Below are positions 1-7,991 of a stretch of DNA of 64,000 bases, in pieces. Source of the DNA: Thomasclavelia ramosa DSM 1402 (GTDB lineage Bacteria; Bacillota_I; Bacilli_A; Erysipelotrichales; Coprobacillaceae); assembly GCF_014131695.1 (NCBI RefSeq), contig NZ_CP036346.1, forward strand, positions 2,108,001 through 2,172,000, read 5' to 3'. The position numbers and the translations under genes are program-made. The notes beneath the pieces are model-generated. The model did not search any database. It saw nothing but the letters and a program-made list of their open reading frames with translations, and was not told the origin of the DNA. How positions within the stretch are numbered: the first letter of the stretch is position 1; the number at the start of each line of letters is the position of its first letter.

Positions 1-1173
1 ATTCCAATCGTAATATTGATAACCGCGATTTACTACTTCTTTAGTCAATTTACTCATAATCTTATGACAGTATTTCTTAGAAACCTGATTACTACTGCCA
101 CCAGGAAAACGAATATATTTAGGCACACTTCCAATTTGACTATATACAAGATCTTCAATTTTTTTTAAATCTGAAAAATATGCTGATGACGAGTTATATA
201 TTTGATCATATTCATGAATATAAGTGTGTAATCCAATCGTATGACCTTGGTCATGAGCTTTTTTTATTAAATCATAATAATTTTCATTGGTTCCTGTTAC
301 AAAAAAAGTTGCTTTAGCATCGTAAACCGCTAAAATATCTAAAACCTTTTGGGTGTTCATCGATGGACCATCATCAAATGTTAAATATACTACCTTCTCA
401 TCACTAGGCTCAAAACTTCCTATTGTCTTATTTTCAACAACGCTAACAATACATGTTTCTTTTGTCATATTCCCAGAACGATCTTTAGCAAAATATACAA
501 TTTGATAATCACCTACTTTAGAAATGTCCAAATTAGAACTATCAATTGTTAAAGTTGGATTATCATCTTGATTGTCTTTAACACTGACACTTGATAGAAG
601 ATCAATATCACTATCTTTTAAAACACTTAAATTACGAATTCCTAATATTTCTGGCGGAGTCGTATCTTTAGGTAACACATGCACGAGTGTTTTTTTGGTT
701 ACACAGTTACTGTTAGCCCGACATATCGATACTTCAACTTCGTAATCCCCTACATGATCAAATTGATAATCTTTTTTGAATTTAACTGTTGTCCGAGAAT
801 TATCATAAATATCTTTTACTACATCCCGAGCAGTTATCTTCATTCCAAGATCAACAGTAACTTCCTGTACTTCAACATTTGGCTTTAAAGTATCCTGAAG
901 TTCAATCGTAATCGTAGTTTTGATGTTATTATAAATATACGTAATCGGATATTTACCGACTTTACTAAAATCAATCTTACTAGTATCTACATTAACGTCA
1001 CTAATTGAGCCGCCAATAACTTTTTGAATATTAGCCTGAGGATCGAATTTATTAGATATTTCAATGACAGGATGATAGTTGTATAAAACGATTTGATTAG
1101 TTGGTTTAATTGATAATATTATCAAGGTAATAACTAGAACTAAAATAATTAGAAGTAGTTTATACTTTTTCAC
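1..1173 (-). CDS. Polysaccharide deacetylase (NodB/PdaA-like), membrane-anchored, 3' end cut by window edge
   Basis: Open for 391 codons from a GTG at 1173 preceded by GAGGGG; no stop is reached at base 1, so the C-terminus is missing. An N-terminal membrane segment (about residues 4-20) is followed by two beta-rich Ig-like stretches, then a NodB domain from about residue 255. NodB motifs seen in order are TFDDGP, HTYIH, RFPGGSS and, at the very edge, DW. The fold family removes acetyl groups from peptidoglycan or other amino-sugar polymers at the cell surface, with the Asp and two His binding the metal. The last catalytic motif (LxH) would lie beyond the window. It is monocistronic-looking and follows a strong terminator. 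Substrate (MurNAc, GlcNAc or capsule) cannot be decided from sequence. Confidence 0.88.
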   Translation of the reverse strand, partial: MKKYKLLLIILVLVITLIILSIKPTNQIVLYNYHPVIEISNKFDPQANIQKVIGGSISDVNVDTSKIDFSKVGKYPITYIYNNIKTTITIELQDTLKPNVEVQEVTVDLGMKITARDVVKDIYDNSRTTVKFKKDYQFDHVGDYEVEVSICRANSNCVTKKTLVHVLPKDTTPPEILGIRNLSVLKDSDIDLLSSVSVKDNQDDNPTLTIDSSNLDISKVGDYQIVYFAKDRSGNMTKETCIVSVVENKTIGSFEPSDEKVVYLTFDDGPSMNTQKVLDILAVYDAKATFFVTGTNENYYDLIKKAHDQGHTIGLHTYIHEYDQIYNSSSAYFSDLKKIEDLVYSQIGSVPKYIRFPGGSSNQVSKKYCHKIMSKLTKEVVNRGYQYYDWN

Positions 1174-1232
1174 TTTGATCCCCTCATCAAACCATATTCA
1201 CCCTTATAAAAAAAAGAACTGCTCCGTGAGGA

Positions 1233-1305
1233 TAAACAAAAAAATCTTAGTATCGTGGTACATCCCTCGTCAAGCAGACACGGGATGTACCATTTATCTA
1301 AGATT
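1233..1305 (-). terminator. Terminator after the HPrK/PEPCK-like gene
   Basis: A long imperfect stem: AAATCTTAG and GGTACATCCC pair with GGGATGTACC and CTAAGATTT around a 15-nt loop, followed on the minus strand by a run of six T. It starts immediately after the stop codon. Confidence 0.85.
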
Positions 1306-3059
1306 TATTCTTCTTCTAATTGTTTTAATTCATCTTCACCAGTAATATATTTAAGAATTGCCGTAGCTGCTTCTTGAGGACCTTTATGTTCGTTTCCTTT
1401 AATTCCTAAACGTGTTCTTAATTGTCCTACTTTAACCCCTTGTTTAAACATTCTATTGAAATAATCAACTAAAATAACTTCAGTTTGTTCTTCACGTTGT
1501 ACTGGTCCAAATGGATTAGCAAAATAGCTGCCTACTAAACCGTATTCAGTAGTAGTTCCTTTAGCCATACGATTTCCTGCTCTAAATACATCTAAAGCAC
1601 TATTTACATCATCAAAGAAACTTAATGATTCGCCACCCTCTTCATAGTTATTTGCATATAGGAAGAAGTCAACATCATGATGCGCAACAACATCTTTATA
1701 ATCAGTGATTGGTATTACGATTCGCGCATTTACTTTATCTGGATTCATAAAAACAGAACGGTCTAATTCTTTAAAACTATACCCTGCATCTAAATCATCA
1801 AGTCGTACAAATGCTCCAATTTCTGTACCAGAAGTTTTAACTTTACCTTCTTCGTCTAATAATAGAACACCCATATCATCATATACAGTTACTAAATCAC
1901 GGATATAAGCTGCTCCAAATACTTTAATTTGTTCAATTGTTTCTGATTTACCAGCGCCACTGTCACCCATAACTACTATATTTTTAACTTCACCAGAATG
2001 TAACGTAATTTTAACCATCGCTCCATGGATAGGTAATTGACGTTGATTGATCTTACGAACATTGTGTAAAGTTAACATCATTTTTTTCATATAACCAAAG
2101 TAATCAAAATCATCACTTGCTGATAATAATGCTACCATCATATCATTTTCATCATCTTGATAGAAACTTTGATTCATCTTACCATCTTCATAACCGTATA
2201 CATAGATGATATCTGGTTTACGATTACGATATTCTTCTTCACTTGCTAATTCAAATAAGTTACATAAAGCAACCCCTTGAGCCATAAATGCTACATTGAA
2301 ATATACAAATGCTAATAAATCTCCAACTTTAGCTGGATAACAGAACCATTGTTCAGAATCAAATTTCAAATCTTCGATTGGATTATGTTTTGTTTCTGGG
2401 AATACCCCATCACGTTTATTCCGCTTAGAATAAGTAATGAATGGTGGATGAATAATTACGGTTTCAATAAATGGAATATCATCTAAATTACGATATTCAT
2501 AAGGTAAGAATGAACGCATATTTGTTACTCTTAAACCTGCATTAACCCCCGCAGTAATTTGACGGTATACATGATGACGATATCCCAAAGCTGTTTCTTC
2601 AATAGTACGGTATACTGATAAAACTAATTCTTCAAACTTAGCTTGAGCATCTCCGAACTGAACATTTTGATATCCTCTACTTGTATTTTCATTATATACA
2701 ACACTATAACGTTGTAATTTTCTCCAGAAAAGATATACTTCCTCAATTACTTTTACAAATTCATCACGATCTCTAAAATATCCTGATAAATGTGGATATG
2801 AAGATAGAACTTCTTCAACAGACATCACTAATAACAATTTAAAAATTGTTCTTAAATCACTAACAATTTCCACACTCTCACTTTTTACTTCTCTTAAATA
2901 AGTATAAGTAGTATTTTCTTTTCTTTTTCCTTCGTGAACGAATCCTTTTAAAACTCGTGCAAAAGATTCACTTTCGATTAATTGACAACGAGATTGGCAA
3001 TATTCTTCAGAAAAGTTTAAGATCGCGTTCCCGCGAGTAATTTTAAATTTATAACTCAT
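1305..3059 (-). CDS. HPrK/PEPCK-superfamily P-loop kinase-like protein
   Basis: 584 residues with good RBS (AAAGGGTGG). A kinase-type P-loop, GDSGAGKSE, lies at residues 365-373, preceded by an IHG motif about 20 residues earlier. This His-Gly/P-loop arrangement is that of HPr kinase/phosphorylase and is shared by PEP carboxykinase, which has the same fold. An acidic VYDDMG motif and a GTEIGAFVRLDDL stretch follow, as in the nucleotide/metal part of that superfamily. The first 340 residues are not recognised. It is too long and too divergent for canonical HprK (about 310 aa), and its P-loop differs from the GLSGTGKT of ATP-PEPCK. The stand-alone gene has its own terminator. The reaction is unknown; a protein or small-molecule kinase, or a carboxykinase-like enzyme, are all possible. 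Confidence 0.6.
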   Translation of the reverse strand: MSYKFKITRGNAILNFSEEYCQSRCQLIESESFARVLKGFVHEGKRKENTTYTYLREVKSESVEIVSDLRTIFKLLLVMSVEEVLSSYPHLSGYFRDRDEFVKVIEEVYLFWRKLQRYSVVYNENTSRGYQNVQFGDAQAKFEELVLSVYRTIEETALGYRHHVYRQITAGVNAGLRVTNMRSFLPYEYRNLDDIPFIETVIIHPPFITYSKRNKRDGVFPETKHNPIEDLKFDSEQWFCYPAKVGDLLAFVYFNVAFMAQGVALCNLFELASEEEYRNRKPDIIYVYGYEDGKMNQSFYQDDENDMMVALLSASDDFDYFGYMKKMMLTLHNVRKINQRQLPIHGAMVKITLHSGEVKNIVVMGDSGAGKSETIEQIKVFGAAYIRDLVTVYDDMGVLLLDEEGKVKTSGTEIGAFVRLDDLDAGYSFKELDRSVFMNPDKVNARIVIPITDYKDVVAHHDVDFFLYANNYEEGGESLSFFDDVNSALDVFRAGNRMAKGTTTEYGLVGSYFANPFGPVQREEQTEVILVDYFNRMFKQGVKVGQLRTRLGIKGNEHKGPQEAATAILKYITGEDELKQLEEE

Positions 3060-3174
3060 TTTACCACCCTTTCTTTCTTCAACAAGCTACTTCCCCCACT
3101 TATTGATTTTTGTCATTTTAACACAAAAGGCACATTGTATACAATACTTATTATAAAAAAAGTTAATTTTCTTT

Positions 3175-3201
3175 CTAAAATAAAAAAGGTCGTTAAGACC
3201 T
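3175..3201 (-). terminator. Terminator after first signal peptidase gene
   Basis: Hairpin AGGTC-TTAAC-GACCT at 3187-3201, followed on the minus strand by a T-rich tract. Confidence 0.85.
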
Positions 3202-3208
3202 AATTAAT

Positions 3209-3724
3209 TTAAAAGAAAGGAACTGTAAAGAAAACTTTGCCAATCACATCTTCATCAAAATCAAAATAACCTAATCGTCGTGAATCAAGACTATTATTAC
3301 GATTATCGCCCATAACAAAAACTTTACCTTCAGGGATATCGATCGACATATCTTCATTATTAGTCATAACCCCATTAATGTAGTCTTCTTCTAGTAATTT
3401 ACCATTTAAATAAACTTGATTATCTTTAATATCAATATGATCGCCACCAATTCCAATTACACGTTTAATAATATAAGTTTCCTTTTTAGCAGCATCAACA
3501 TAATCAACAACAATAATATCATTACGTTTTGGTTCTTTATTTTTATAAAATACCTTATCAACTAAAACAATGTTACCCTCATGATAAGTTGGTATCATCG
3601 ACGTTCCATAAACCCTAGATATTTGAACAAAATATAATATACCATATGTAACTATTAAAGTAATTACAATAACCTTTAAGTATTCCAATAAAATACTCTT
3701 TTTGCTTTGTATAGCCTCTTCCAT
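3209..3724 (-). CDS. lepB: Type I signal peptidase (distal copy)
   Basis: 171 residues, starting at the ATG that follows AGGTGAT (upstream in-frame codons carry no RBS). One N-terminal membrane segment (about 17-35) leads into the S26 catalytic domain on the outer face. The Ser-Lys dyad is Ser42 in TSMIPT and Lys87 in IIKRVIG, and the GDNRNNSLDSR box is intact. The enzyme cleaves signal peptides from secreted preproteins. It is the second of two tandem copies behind sigF, about 75 percent alike by eye. A terminator separates it from the first copy, so it probably has its own promoter in 3725-3800. Both copies look functional. Confidence 0.93.
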   Translation of the reverse strand: MEEAIQSKKSILLEYLKVIVITLIVTYGILYFVQISRVYGTSMIPTYHEGNIVLVDKVFYKNKEPKRNDIIVVDYVDAAKKETYIIKRVIGIGGDHIDIKDNQVYLNGKLLEEDYINGVMTNNEDMSIDIPEGKVFVMGDNRNNSLDSRRLGYFDFDEDVIGKVFFTVPFF

Positions 3725-3800
3725 TTTATCACCTGAAGTCATTATAACACTTTTTGTTGTTCAATCAAGTAACTATGTTATTTTACGATAATTTAATTTT

Positions 3801-3840
3801 AAAAAAAAAGTAAGTTTAGCTATTTTGCTAAAACTTACTT
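3801..3840 (-). terminator. Terminator of the spoIIA-sigF-signal peptidase transcript
   Basis: Stem AAGTAAGTTTTAGC / GCTAAACTTACTT with a 6-nt loop, flanked on the minus strand by nine T. It lies between the two signal peptidase genes and would also work in the other direction. Confidence 0.85.
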
Positions 3841-3856
3841 TTAAATAATAATTTTA

Positions 3857-4372
3857 TTAAGAGAACGGAACCGTAAAGAAAACCTTACCAACTACATCTT
3901 CTTTGAAATCAAAATAACCCAAACGCCGCGAATCAAGACTATTATTACGATTATCGCCCATAACAAAAACTTTACCTTCAGGAATATTGATCGACATATC
4001 CTCATTATTAGCCATAACCCCATTGACATAGTTTTCATCAAGTTTTTTGCCATTTAGATATACTATATTATCTTTAATTTCAACATGATCTCCACCAATA
4101 GCTATAACTCGTTTGATAATATGCTTCTCTTTTTGATTTGCATCTTTATAATCAACAATTACGATATCATTTCGCTGAGGACTACTATTTTTATACAATA
4201 CCTTGTCTACCAAAACAATGTTTCCCTCTTTAAATGTAGGGACCATTGAAGTCATTTGAACTCTTGATATTTGAATAAAATACAATACTCCATATGTAAT
4301 CACTAAAGTGAGCACAATTACTTTTAAATATTCTAATAAAATACTTTTTTTACTTTGTGTAGCCTCTTTCAT
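3857..4372 (-). CDS. lepB: Type I signal peptidase (proximal copy, next to sigF)
   Basis: 171 residues from the ATG after AGGTGATAAAA; an upstream GTG at 4381 overlaps that RBS and is unlikely to be used. It has one N-terminal membrane helix, then the S26 domain with Ser42 (TSMVPT), Lys87 (IIKRVIA) and the GDNRNNSLDSR box. It begins 30 bases after the sigF stop on the same strand with no terminator between, so it is probably the last gene of the spoIIAA-spoIIAB-sigF transcript. That position is unusual and suggests sporulation-linked expression. The paralogue at 3209-3724 keeps every catalytic residue, so the pair arose by tandem duplication without decay. Confidence 0.93.
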   Translation of the reverse strand: MKEATQSKKSILLEYLKVIVLTLVITYGVLYFIQISRVQMTSMVPTFKEGNIVLVDKVLYKNSSPQRNDIVIVDYKDANQKEKHIIKRVIAIGGDHVEIKDNIVYLNGKKLDENYVNGVMANNEDMSINIPEGKVFVMGDNRNNSLDSRRLGYFDFKEDVVGKVFFTVPFS

Positions 4373-4402
4373 TTTTATCACCTATGAACATCATAACATT
4401 TA

Positions 4403-5125
4403 TTACTGTTCATTTAAATGACTACGTAATTTTGCAATAATTTTCTTTTCTAATCTTGATACTTGAACTTGGGAAATATTTAAACGCTGAGCGACTCGCT
4501 CTTGATTAAAATCAAGCTGATAACGCATATAAAGAATTAACTTCTCTTTTTCATCAAGTTTATCAATTTCCATCTCTAATGCAATTTTTTCAAACCACAT
4601 CTTATTATGTTTATTTTCAATTCGTTCCTCCATTGAAATAGAAGAACCGTCCTTTTCATAAATTGGTTCACTTAATGAGGTTGGATAATAAGATGAGTCA
4701 ATTGCCTCAACAACATCTTGAACATCAACATCTAAATAAGCTGCAATTTGTTCAACTGTTGGATCTTGACCGGTTTGATTAGTTAGTAATTCACGAGCTT
4801 TATTTATTTTTAAATTAAGTTCTTTTAAAGAGCGACTCACTTTAATTGTCCCATCATCTCTAAAATAACGTTTGATTTCACCCATGATGATTGGTACTGC
4901 ATATGTAGAGAATTGTACCCCATAGTTAGTATCAAAGTTATTAACAGCTTTCATCAAACCAATACATCCAATTTGAAAAAGATCTTCTTTATCATAATAA
5001 TTATTTTTGAAACGATGGACTATTGACCAAACTAGTCCAAGATTTTGACTGACAACTAATTCTTTAGCACGATCATCCCCGCGATGTGCTTGTTCAATCA
5101 GTTCAATAGTATTACTTTTAGCCAA
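4403..5125 (-). CDS. sigF: RNA polymerase forespore sigma factor F
   Basis: 240 residues, a sigma-70 family protein with region 2 (GLVWSIVHRF, DLFQIGCIGLMKAV, FSTYAVPIIMGEIKRYFRD), region 3 and a region 4 helix-turn-helix near the C-terminus (QERVAQRLNISQVQVSRLE). It is the third gene of the classical spoIIAA-spoIIAB-sigF operon and directs early forespore transcription after release from SpoIIAB. The start is a TTG inside the last codons of spoIIAB with no clear Shine-Dalgarno, so translation is probably coupled to spoIIAB. It is slightly shorter than the B. subtilis protein (255 aa), the difference being at the N-terminus. Confidence 0.95.
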   Translation of the reverse strand: MAKSNTIELIEQAHRGDDRAKELVVSQNLGLVWSIVHRFKNNYYDKEDLFQIGCIGLMKAVNNFDTNYGVQFSTYAVPIIMGEIKRYFRDDGTIKVSRSLKELNLKINKARELLTNQTGQDPTVEQIAAYLDVDVQDVVEAIDSSYYPTSLSEPIYEKDGSSISMEERIENKHNKMWFEKIALEMEIDKLDEKEKLILYMRYQLDFNQERVAQRLNISQVQVSRLEKKIIAKLRSHLNEQ

Positions 5126-5552
5126 GGTTAGAGTCTTTCAATTGTTTCTTAATAGTTAGTTTAGTTCCTAAATCCGGTGTTGAATGTATTTCTAAATTAT
5201 CGCAAAGGGCTTCTATAATGGTTAACCCCATCCCCGCATGTTCTAATTCTTTTAATGAGGTATACATAGGTATTTTTGCTTCATCAATATCTTCAATTCC
5301 TTTTCCATAATCTTGGATAATGATTTTAATTTGACGATTGTCTTCTATTGTTACTTTAATAATTACCTTACATTCAGGATTATTTTGATAACCATGGATA
5401 ATGGCATTACTAACCCCTTCACTAATGATTGTTTTTATTTCAACTAATTCATCGATTGTAGGATTTAATGAGGTAATAAATGATGCAACGCTAGTTCGCG
5501 CAAAGGGCTCATTTTCAATTCTAGCGTTAAAACTTAACTCCATCTGGTTCAT
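5118..5552 (-). CDS. spoIIAB: Anti-sigma F factor, serine kinase
   Basis: 144 residues with a GHKL/HATPase fold: N box EGVSNAIIHGYQ, G1 box DYGKGI, and the lid/G2 region HAGMGLTIIE. It binds sigma F and holds it inactive, and phosphorylates SpoIIAA. The ATG overlaps the spoIIAA stop (TAATG) behind GAGGAGG, and the 3' end overlaps sigF by 8 bases, giving tight translational coupling that would keep the anti-sigma in balance with its partners. Confidence 0.95.
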   Translation of the reverse strand: MNQMELSFNARIENEPFARTSVASFITSLNPTIDELVEIKTIISEGVSNAIIHGYQNNPECKVIIKVTIEDNRQIKIIIQDYGKGIEDIDEAKIPMYTSLKELEHAGMGLTIIEALCDNLEIHSTPDLGTKLTIKKQLKDSNLG

Positions 5553-5875
5553 TATCCTTTTACCTCCTCTACATATTCCATCAAATCAAACATTCCTGAT
5601 AATTCAAAAACTTTATAAGATGTTTTTGATAAATTTGCTAAATATAATTGGCGATCATCTAATTTCAATTGATTATAACGTCCTAAAACTAATCCAATGC
5701 CTGAACTATCAATAAAATTAGTATGTAAAAAATCAAAATAGACAGGTCCATTGCCCTTATCTAAAATACTATTTAGTAAGCTGCGATATTTAACAACATT
5801 ACTGCAGCTAAGTTCGCCATAAAAATAGACGATAACTTTATCATCTAATATCTTGTATTCAATCTTATTTTCCAT
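5552..5875 (-). CDS. spoIIAA: Anti-anti-sigma F factor
   Basis: 107-residue STAS-domain protein. The phosphoacceptor motif DSSG falls at residues 56-59, placing Ser58 at the same number as the known phosphorylated serine of B. subtilis SpoIIAA. Unphosphorylated SpoIIAA releases sigma F from SpoIIAB. It has a strong RBS (GAGGAG) and is the first gene of the operon; a perfect Spo0A box lies 54 bases upstream. Confidence 0.95.
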   Translation of the reverse strand: MENKIEYKILDDKVIVYFYGELSCSNVVKYRSLLNSILDKGNGPVYFDFLHTNFIDSSGIGLVLGRYNQLKLDDRQLYLANLSKTSYKVFELSGMFDLMEYVEEVKG

Positions 5876-5928
5876 TATTTCATCTCCTCGTTTGTATCTT
5901 ACATCTTTTAAAATAATGATGAAATGGT

Positions 5929-5935
5929 TTCGACA
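5929..5935 (-). promoter_or_regulatory. Spo0A box upstream of spoIIAA
   Basis: Minus-strand TGTCGAA (within TTTTGTCGAAA) matches the Spo0A recognition heptamer TGNCGAA exactly. It lies upstream of spoIIAA, the operon that Spo0A~P activates in Bacillus. I could not identify a convincing sigma H -35/-10 pair next to it. Confidence 0.6.
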
Positions 5936-5960
5936 AAACTAGAAGAAAGCATACAAAAAA

Positions 5961-5989
5961 AGTAGTCATAAACAAATTTCATAACTACT
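5961..5989 (-). terminator. Terminator-like hairpin in the spoIIAA/dacF divergent region
   Basis: Inverted repeat AGTAGT(T/C)AT.. with arms at 5961-5972 and 5977-5989. On the minus strand it is followed by seven T, as in an intrinsic terminator, yet it points at spoIIAA from upstream. It may insulate the operon from antisense transcripts of dacF or act as an attenuator if transcription starts upstream of it. Confidence 0.5.
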
Positions 5990-6041
5990 AGATGTATTTT
6001 TATCAAACTTGGACATATTAATTAGGGAGGCGATAAAATTG

Positions 6042-7181
6042 ATGAAAAAATTACTAATAACCCTACTGGTAGTATGCTTACTACCAATCTCTAGAGTTCA
6101 AGCATTGGACAATGATGTTACTCCTAATGCAAAGTCTGCAATCTTGATTGAGGCAAATTCACGGCAAATTCTCTACGATAAAAATGCTGAAGAAAAGCTT
6201 TATCCTGCTTCAACAACTAAGATCATGACAATGATTTTAATGTTTGAGGCCCTACGAAATAAAAAAATATCATTTGATGATGAAATTACTACTTCAAAAT
6301 ATGCAGCTAGTATGGGCGGAAGTCAAGTTTACTTGGAAGTTGGTGAAAGTTTATCTTTAAAAGATATGTTTAAATCAATTGCTATCGCTAGTGCTAATGA
6401 TGCTAGTGTGGCAGTAGCTGAACATATTGCTGGAAGTATTAATAAGTTTGTAGAGATGATGAATGATAAGGCTAAAAAATTAGGTTTAAAGAATACTCAT
6501 TTTAAAAATGCAACCGGTCTACATGATCCCGATCACTACACTTGTGCTCATGATTTAGCAATAATGGCTGCCTATCTAATTGAAATCGGCGGTGAAGACT
6601 TATTTGCTGTAACGTCATTGTATGATAGTTATATTCGTGAAGATACGAAACAAAGCTTTTGGCTAGTCAATACTAATAAATTGTTAAAGTTATATAATGG
6701 TGTTGATGGTCTAAAAACTGGATATACAAAAGAAGCTGGTTATTGCTTAGTTACCACTGCACAGCGTGATGGTCAAAGAATTATTGGTGTCCTAATGAAA
6801 GAAACAGCTCCAAAAACAAGAAATGAAGAAATGTGTAGTTTACTGGATTATGGTTTTAATAATTATAAGCAAGTTACCATTTTTAAAAAAGATACTTTAA
6901 TTGAACAGCATCTAGTTGATAAAATGGATAACCTGACTATTGATGTCAAATGTAAGAAAGATATAGTATATACTAAAGCAAAAAGCGCTGATGCTAAAGT
7001 TTCTACTAAAGTAAACTATAAAGAAAATTTCTTACCGGTTAAACAAGGTGATGTTATTGGCACATTAGATGTCATTGTTGATGGCAAAACAATTGCTACC
7101 TATGATGTTTATAGTGACACTAATGCTTCTAAATCAACATATCTATCAAAAACAATTAAAACATTAAAATATTTATTTTAA
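6042..7181 (+). CDS. dacF: D-alanyl-D-alanine carboxypeptidase, DacF type
   Basis: 379 residues from the ATG (a TTG at 6039 is an equally plausible start; GGGAGG lies at 6025-6030). Signal peptide at 1-21. The penicillin-binding motifs are all present: SxxK at Ser57-Lys60 (STTK), SAN at 117-119 and KTG at 225-227. The C-terminal beta domain ends in a basic amphipathic tail that would anchor it to the membrane. It trims the terminal D-Ala from peptidoglycan stem peptides. In Bacillus dacF lies directly upstream of and co-oriented with spoIIAA; here it is adjacent but inverted, so the sporulation assignment rests on neighbourhood and family. Confidence 0.85.
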   Translation: MKKLLITLLVVCLLPISRVQALDNDVTPNAKSAILIEANSRQILYDKNAEEKLYPASTTKIMTMILMFEALRNKKISFDDEITTSKYAASMGGSQVYLEVGESLSLKDMFKSIAIASANDASVAVAEHIAGSINKFVEMMNDKAKKLGLKNTHFKNATGLHDPDHYTCAHDLAIMAAYLIEIGGEDLFAVTSLYDSYIREDTKQSFWLVNTNKLLKLYNGVDGLKTGYTKEAGYCLVTTAQRDGQRIIGVLMKETAPKTRNEEMCSLLDYGFNNYKQVTIFKKDTLIEQHLVDKMDNLTIDVKCKKDIVYTKAKSADAKVSTKVNYKENFLPVKQGDVIGTLDVIVDGKTIATYDVYSDTNASKSTYLSKTIKTLKYLF

Positions 7182-7206
7182 AACGGATTAAAATCCGTTT
7201 TTTATA
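7181..7206 (+). terminator. Terminator of dacF
   Basis: AAACGGAT / ATCCGTTT stem with a 4-nt loop, followed by TTTTT; the stop codon is next to the stem. Confidence 0.85.
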
Positions 7207-7234
7207 TACACAAAAACAGGCCTTAGCCCATTTC

Positions 7235-7732
7235 TTAAAAATCTCTTAATTTATCTAAACCGTGATATGCTTTAGGAATTTTTAATACTGTACAATATTT
7301 TTCATCTATACAAATTTCATCATCATCCATATAAGCAATAAAACTACGTTTAACAATTTCCCCGTTAATAACATAATAATTAAAAAATGATTTAACTTTT
7401 TTTATTTTTCTAATGTAATAATCACTATATGTATATTCATCGAAATTTCTTAATGATCTAAAAAAACTTGTTTTTTGACGATAAATCAATTTACCTGCTT
7501 TTTCTTTGATAAAAGACTGACTTATTTTATTAATTTGATACAACATCATTATAACTACAATAATTATAAATATAAATATTCCTCTTATTTTTATTGACGC
7601 AATTACCAAGATGCTTAAGCCAAACAATTCTGGAATAATGAAATACCGAAGATACTTTATTATTGAAAATTTGTATAATAAATCTAATTTAGACATATCA
7701 CTCCAATTATCCATATTCTTTACCAATGACAT
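7235..7732 (-). CDS. Hypothetical membrane protein
   Basis: 165 residues from the ATG after AAGGAGTG (a GTG three codons earlier lies inside that RBS). Two adjacent hydrophobic helices (about residues 27-47 and 49-66) are followed by a basic soluble domain rich in Tyr, Phe and Lys, so both ends should be cytoplasmic. No family is recognised. The overall shape, a short N-terminus with a TM pair and a YcxB-like C-terminal domain, is common in small Firmicutes proteins of unknown role. It stands alone between dacF (convergent) and the 7889-7979 inverted repeat. Confidence 0.6.
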   Translation of the reverse strand: MSLVKNMDNWSDMSKLDLLYKFSIIKYLRYFIIPELFGLSILVIASIKIRGIFIFIIIVVIMMLYQINKISQSFIKEKAGKLIYRQKTSFFRSLRNFDEYTYSDYYIRKIKKVKSFFNYYVINGEIVKRSFIAYMDDDEICIDEKYCTVLKIPKAYHGLDKLRDF

Positions 7733-7888
7733 TGTTATCACTCCTTATTTTTATTCCATTATATCTTTATCAAAGAGGATTAAAAGTCACTTTTAGTAAA
7801 GTTGATATTAAGTTTTTATATGATTTATAATTTAATTATTTTAGTATTATACTTATAAATATATCCATAAGTTCAATAATAAAATAAT

Positions 7889-7979
7889 ATTCCCCACTAT
7901 TTTGATCCCTCCTTTCGTAAACAATGTTTTATTTACATTGTCTACTTTAGAGGGATCATATCATTTTTTAGTGGGGAAT
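7889..7979 (-). repeat. Complex 91-bp inverted repeat between 7.7-kb orphan and MBG remnant
   Basis: Outer arms ATTCCCCACTA (7889-7899) and TAGTGGGGAAT (7969-7979) are perfect complements; middle arms GATCCCTC (7904-7911) and GAGGGATC (7950-7957) are perfect; an inner hairpin ACAATG/CATTGT lies at 7921-7941. It ends 12 bases from the MBG-gene stop, so it could be that gene's terminator, but it lacks a clean U tract directly after the stem and has three nested stems. It may instead be a MITE-like or structured-RNA element. Confidence 0.6.
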
Positions 7980-7991
7980 TTCATATAATAG

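Noticed and set aside
679-888. Small + strand open frame inside the deacetylase gene.
   Set aside because: It lies fully opposite a gene with clear motifs, has no RBS and its product is low in complexity.
6011-6020. GGACATATTA before dacF fits the sigma F -10 pattern GGnnAnAnTR.
   Set aside because: The transcript would begin inside the RBS of dacF and no good -35 lies at the right distance; by chance some 60 such matches are expected in 64 kb on both strands.
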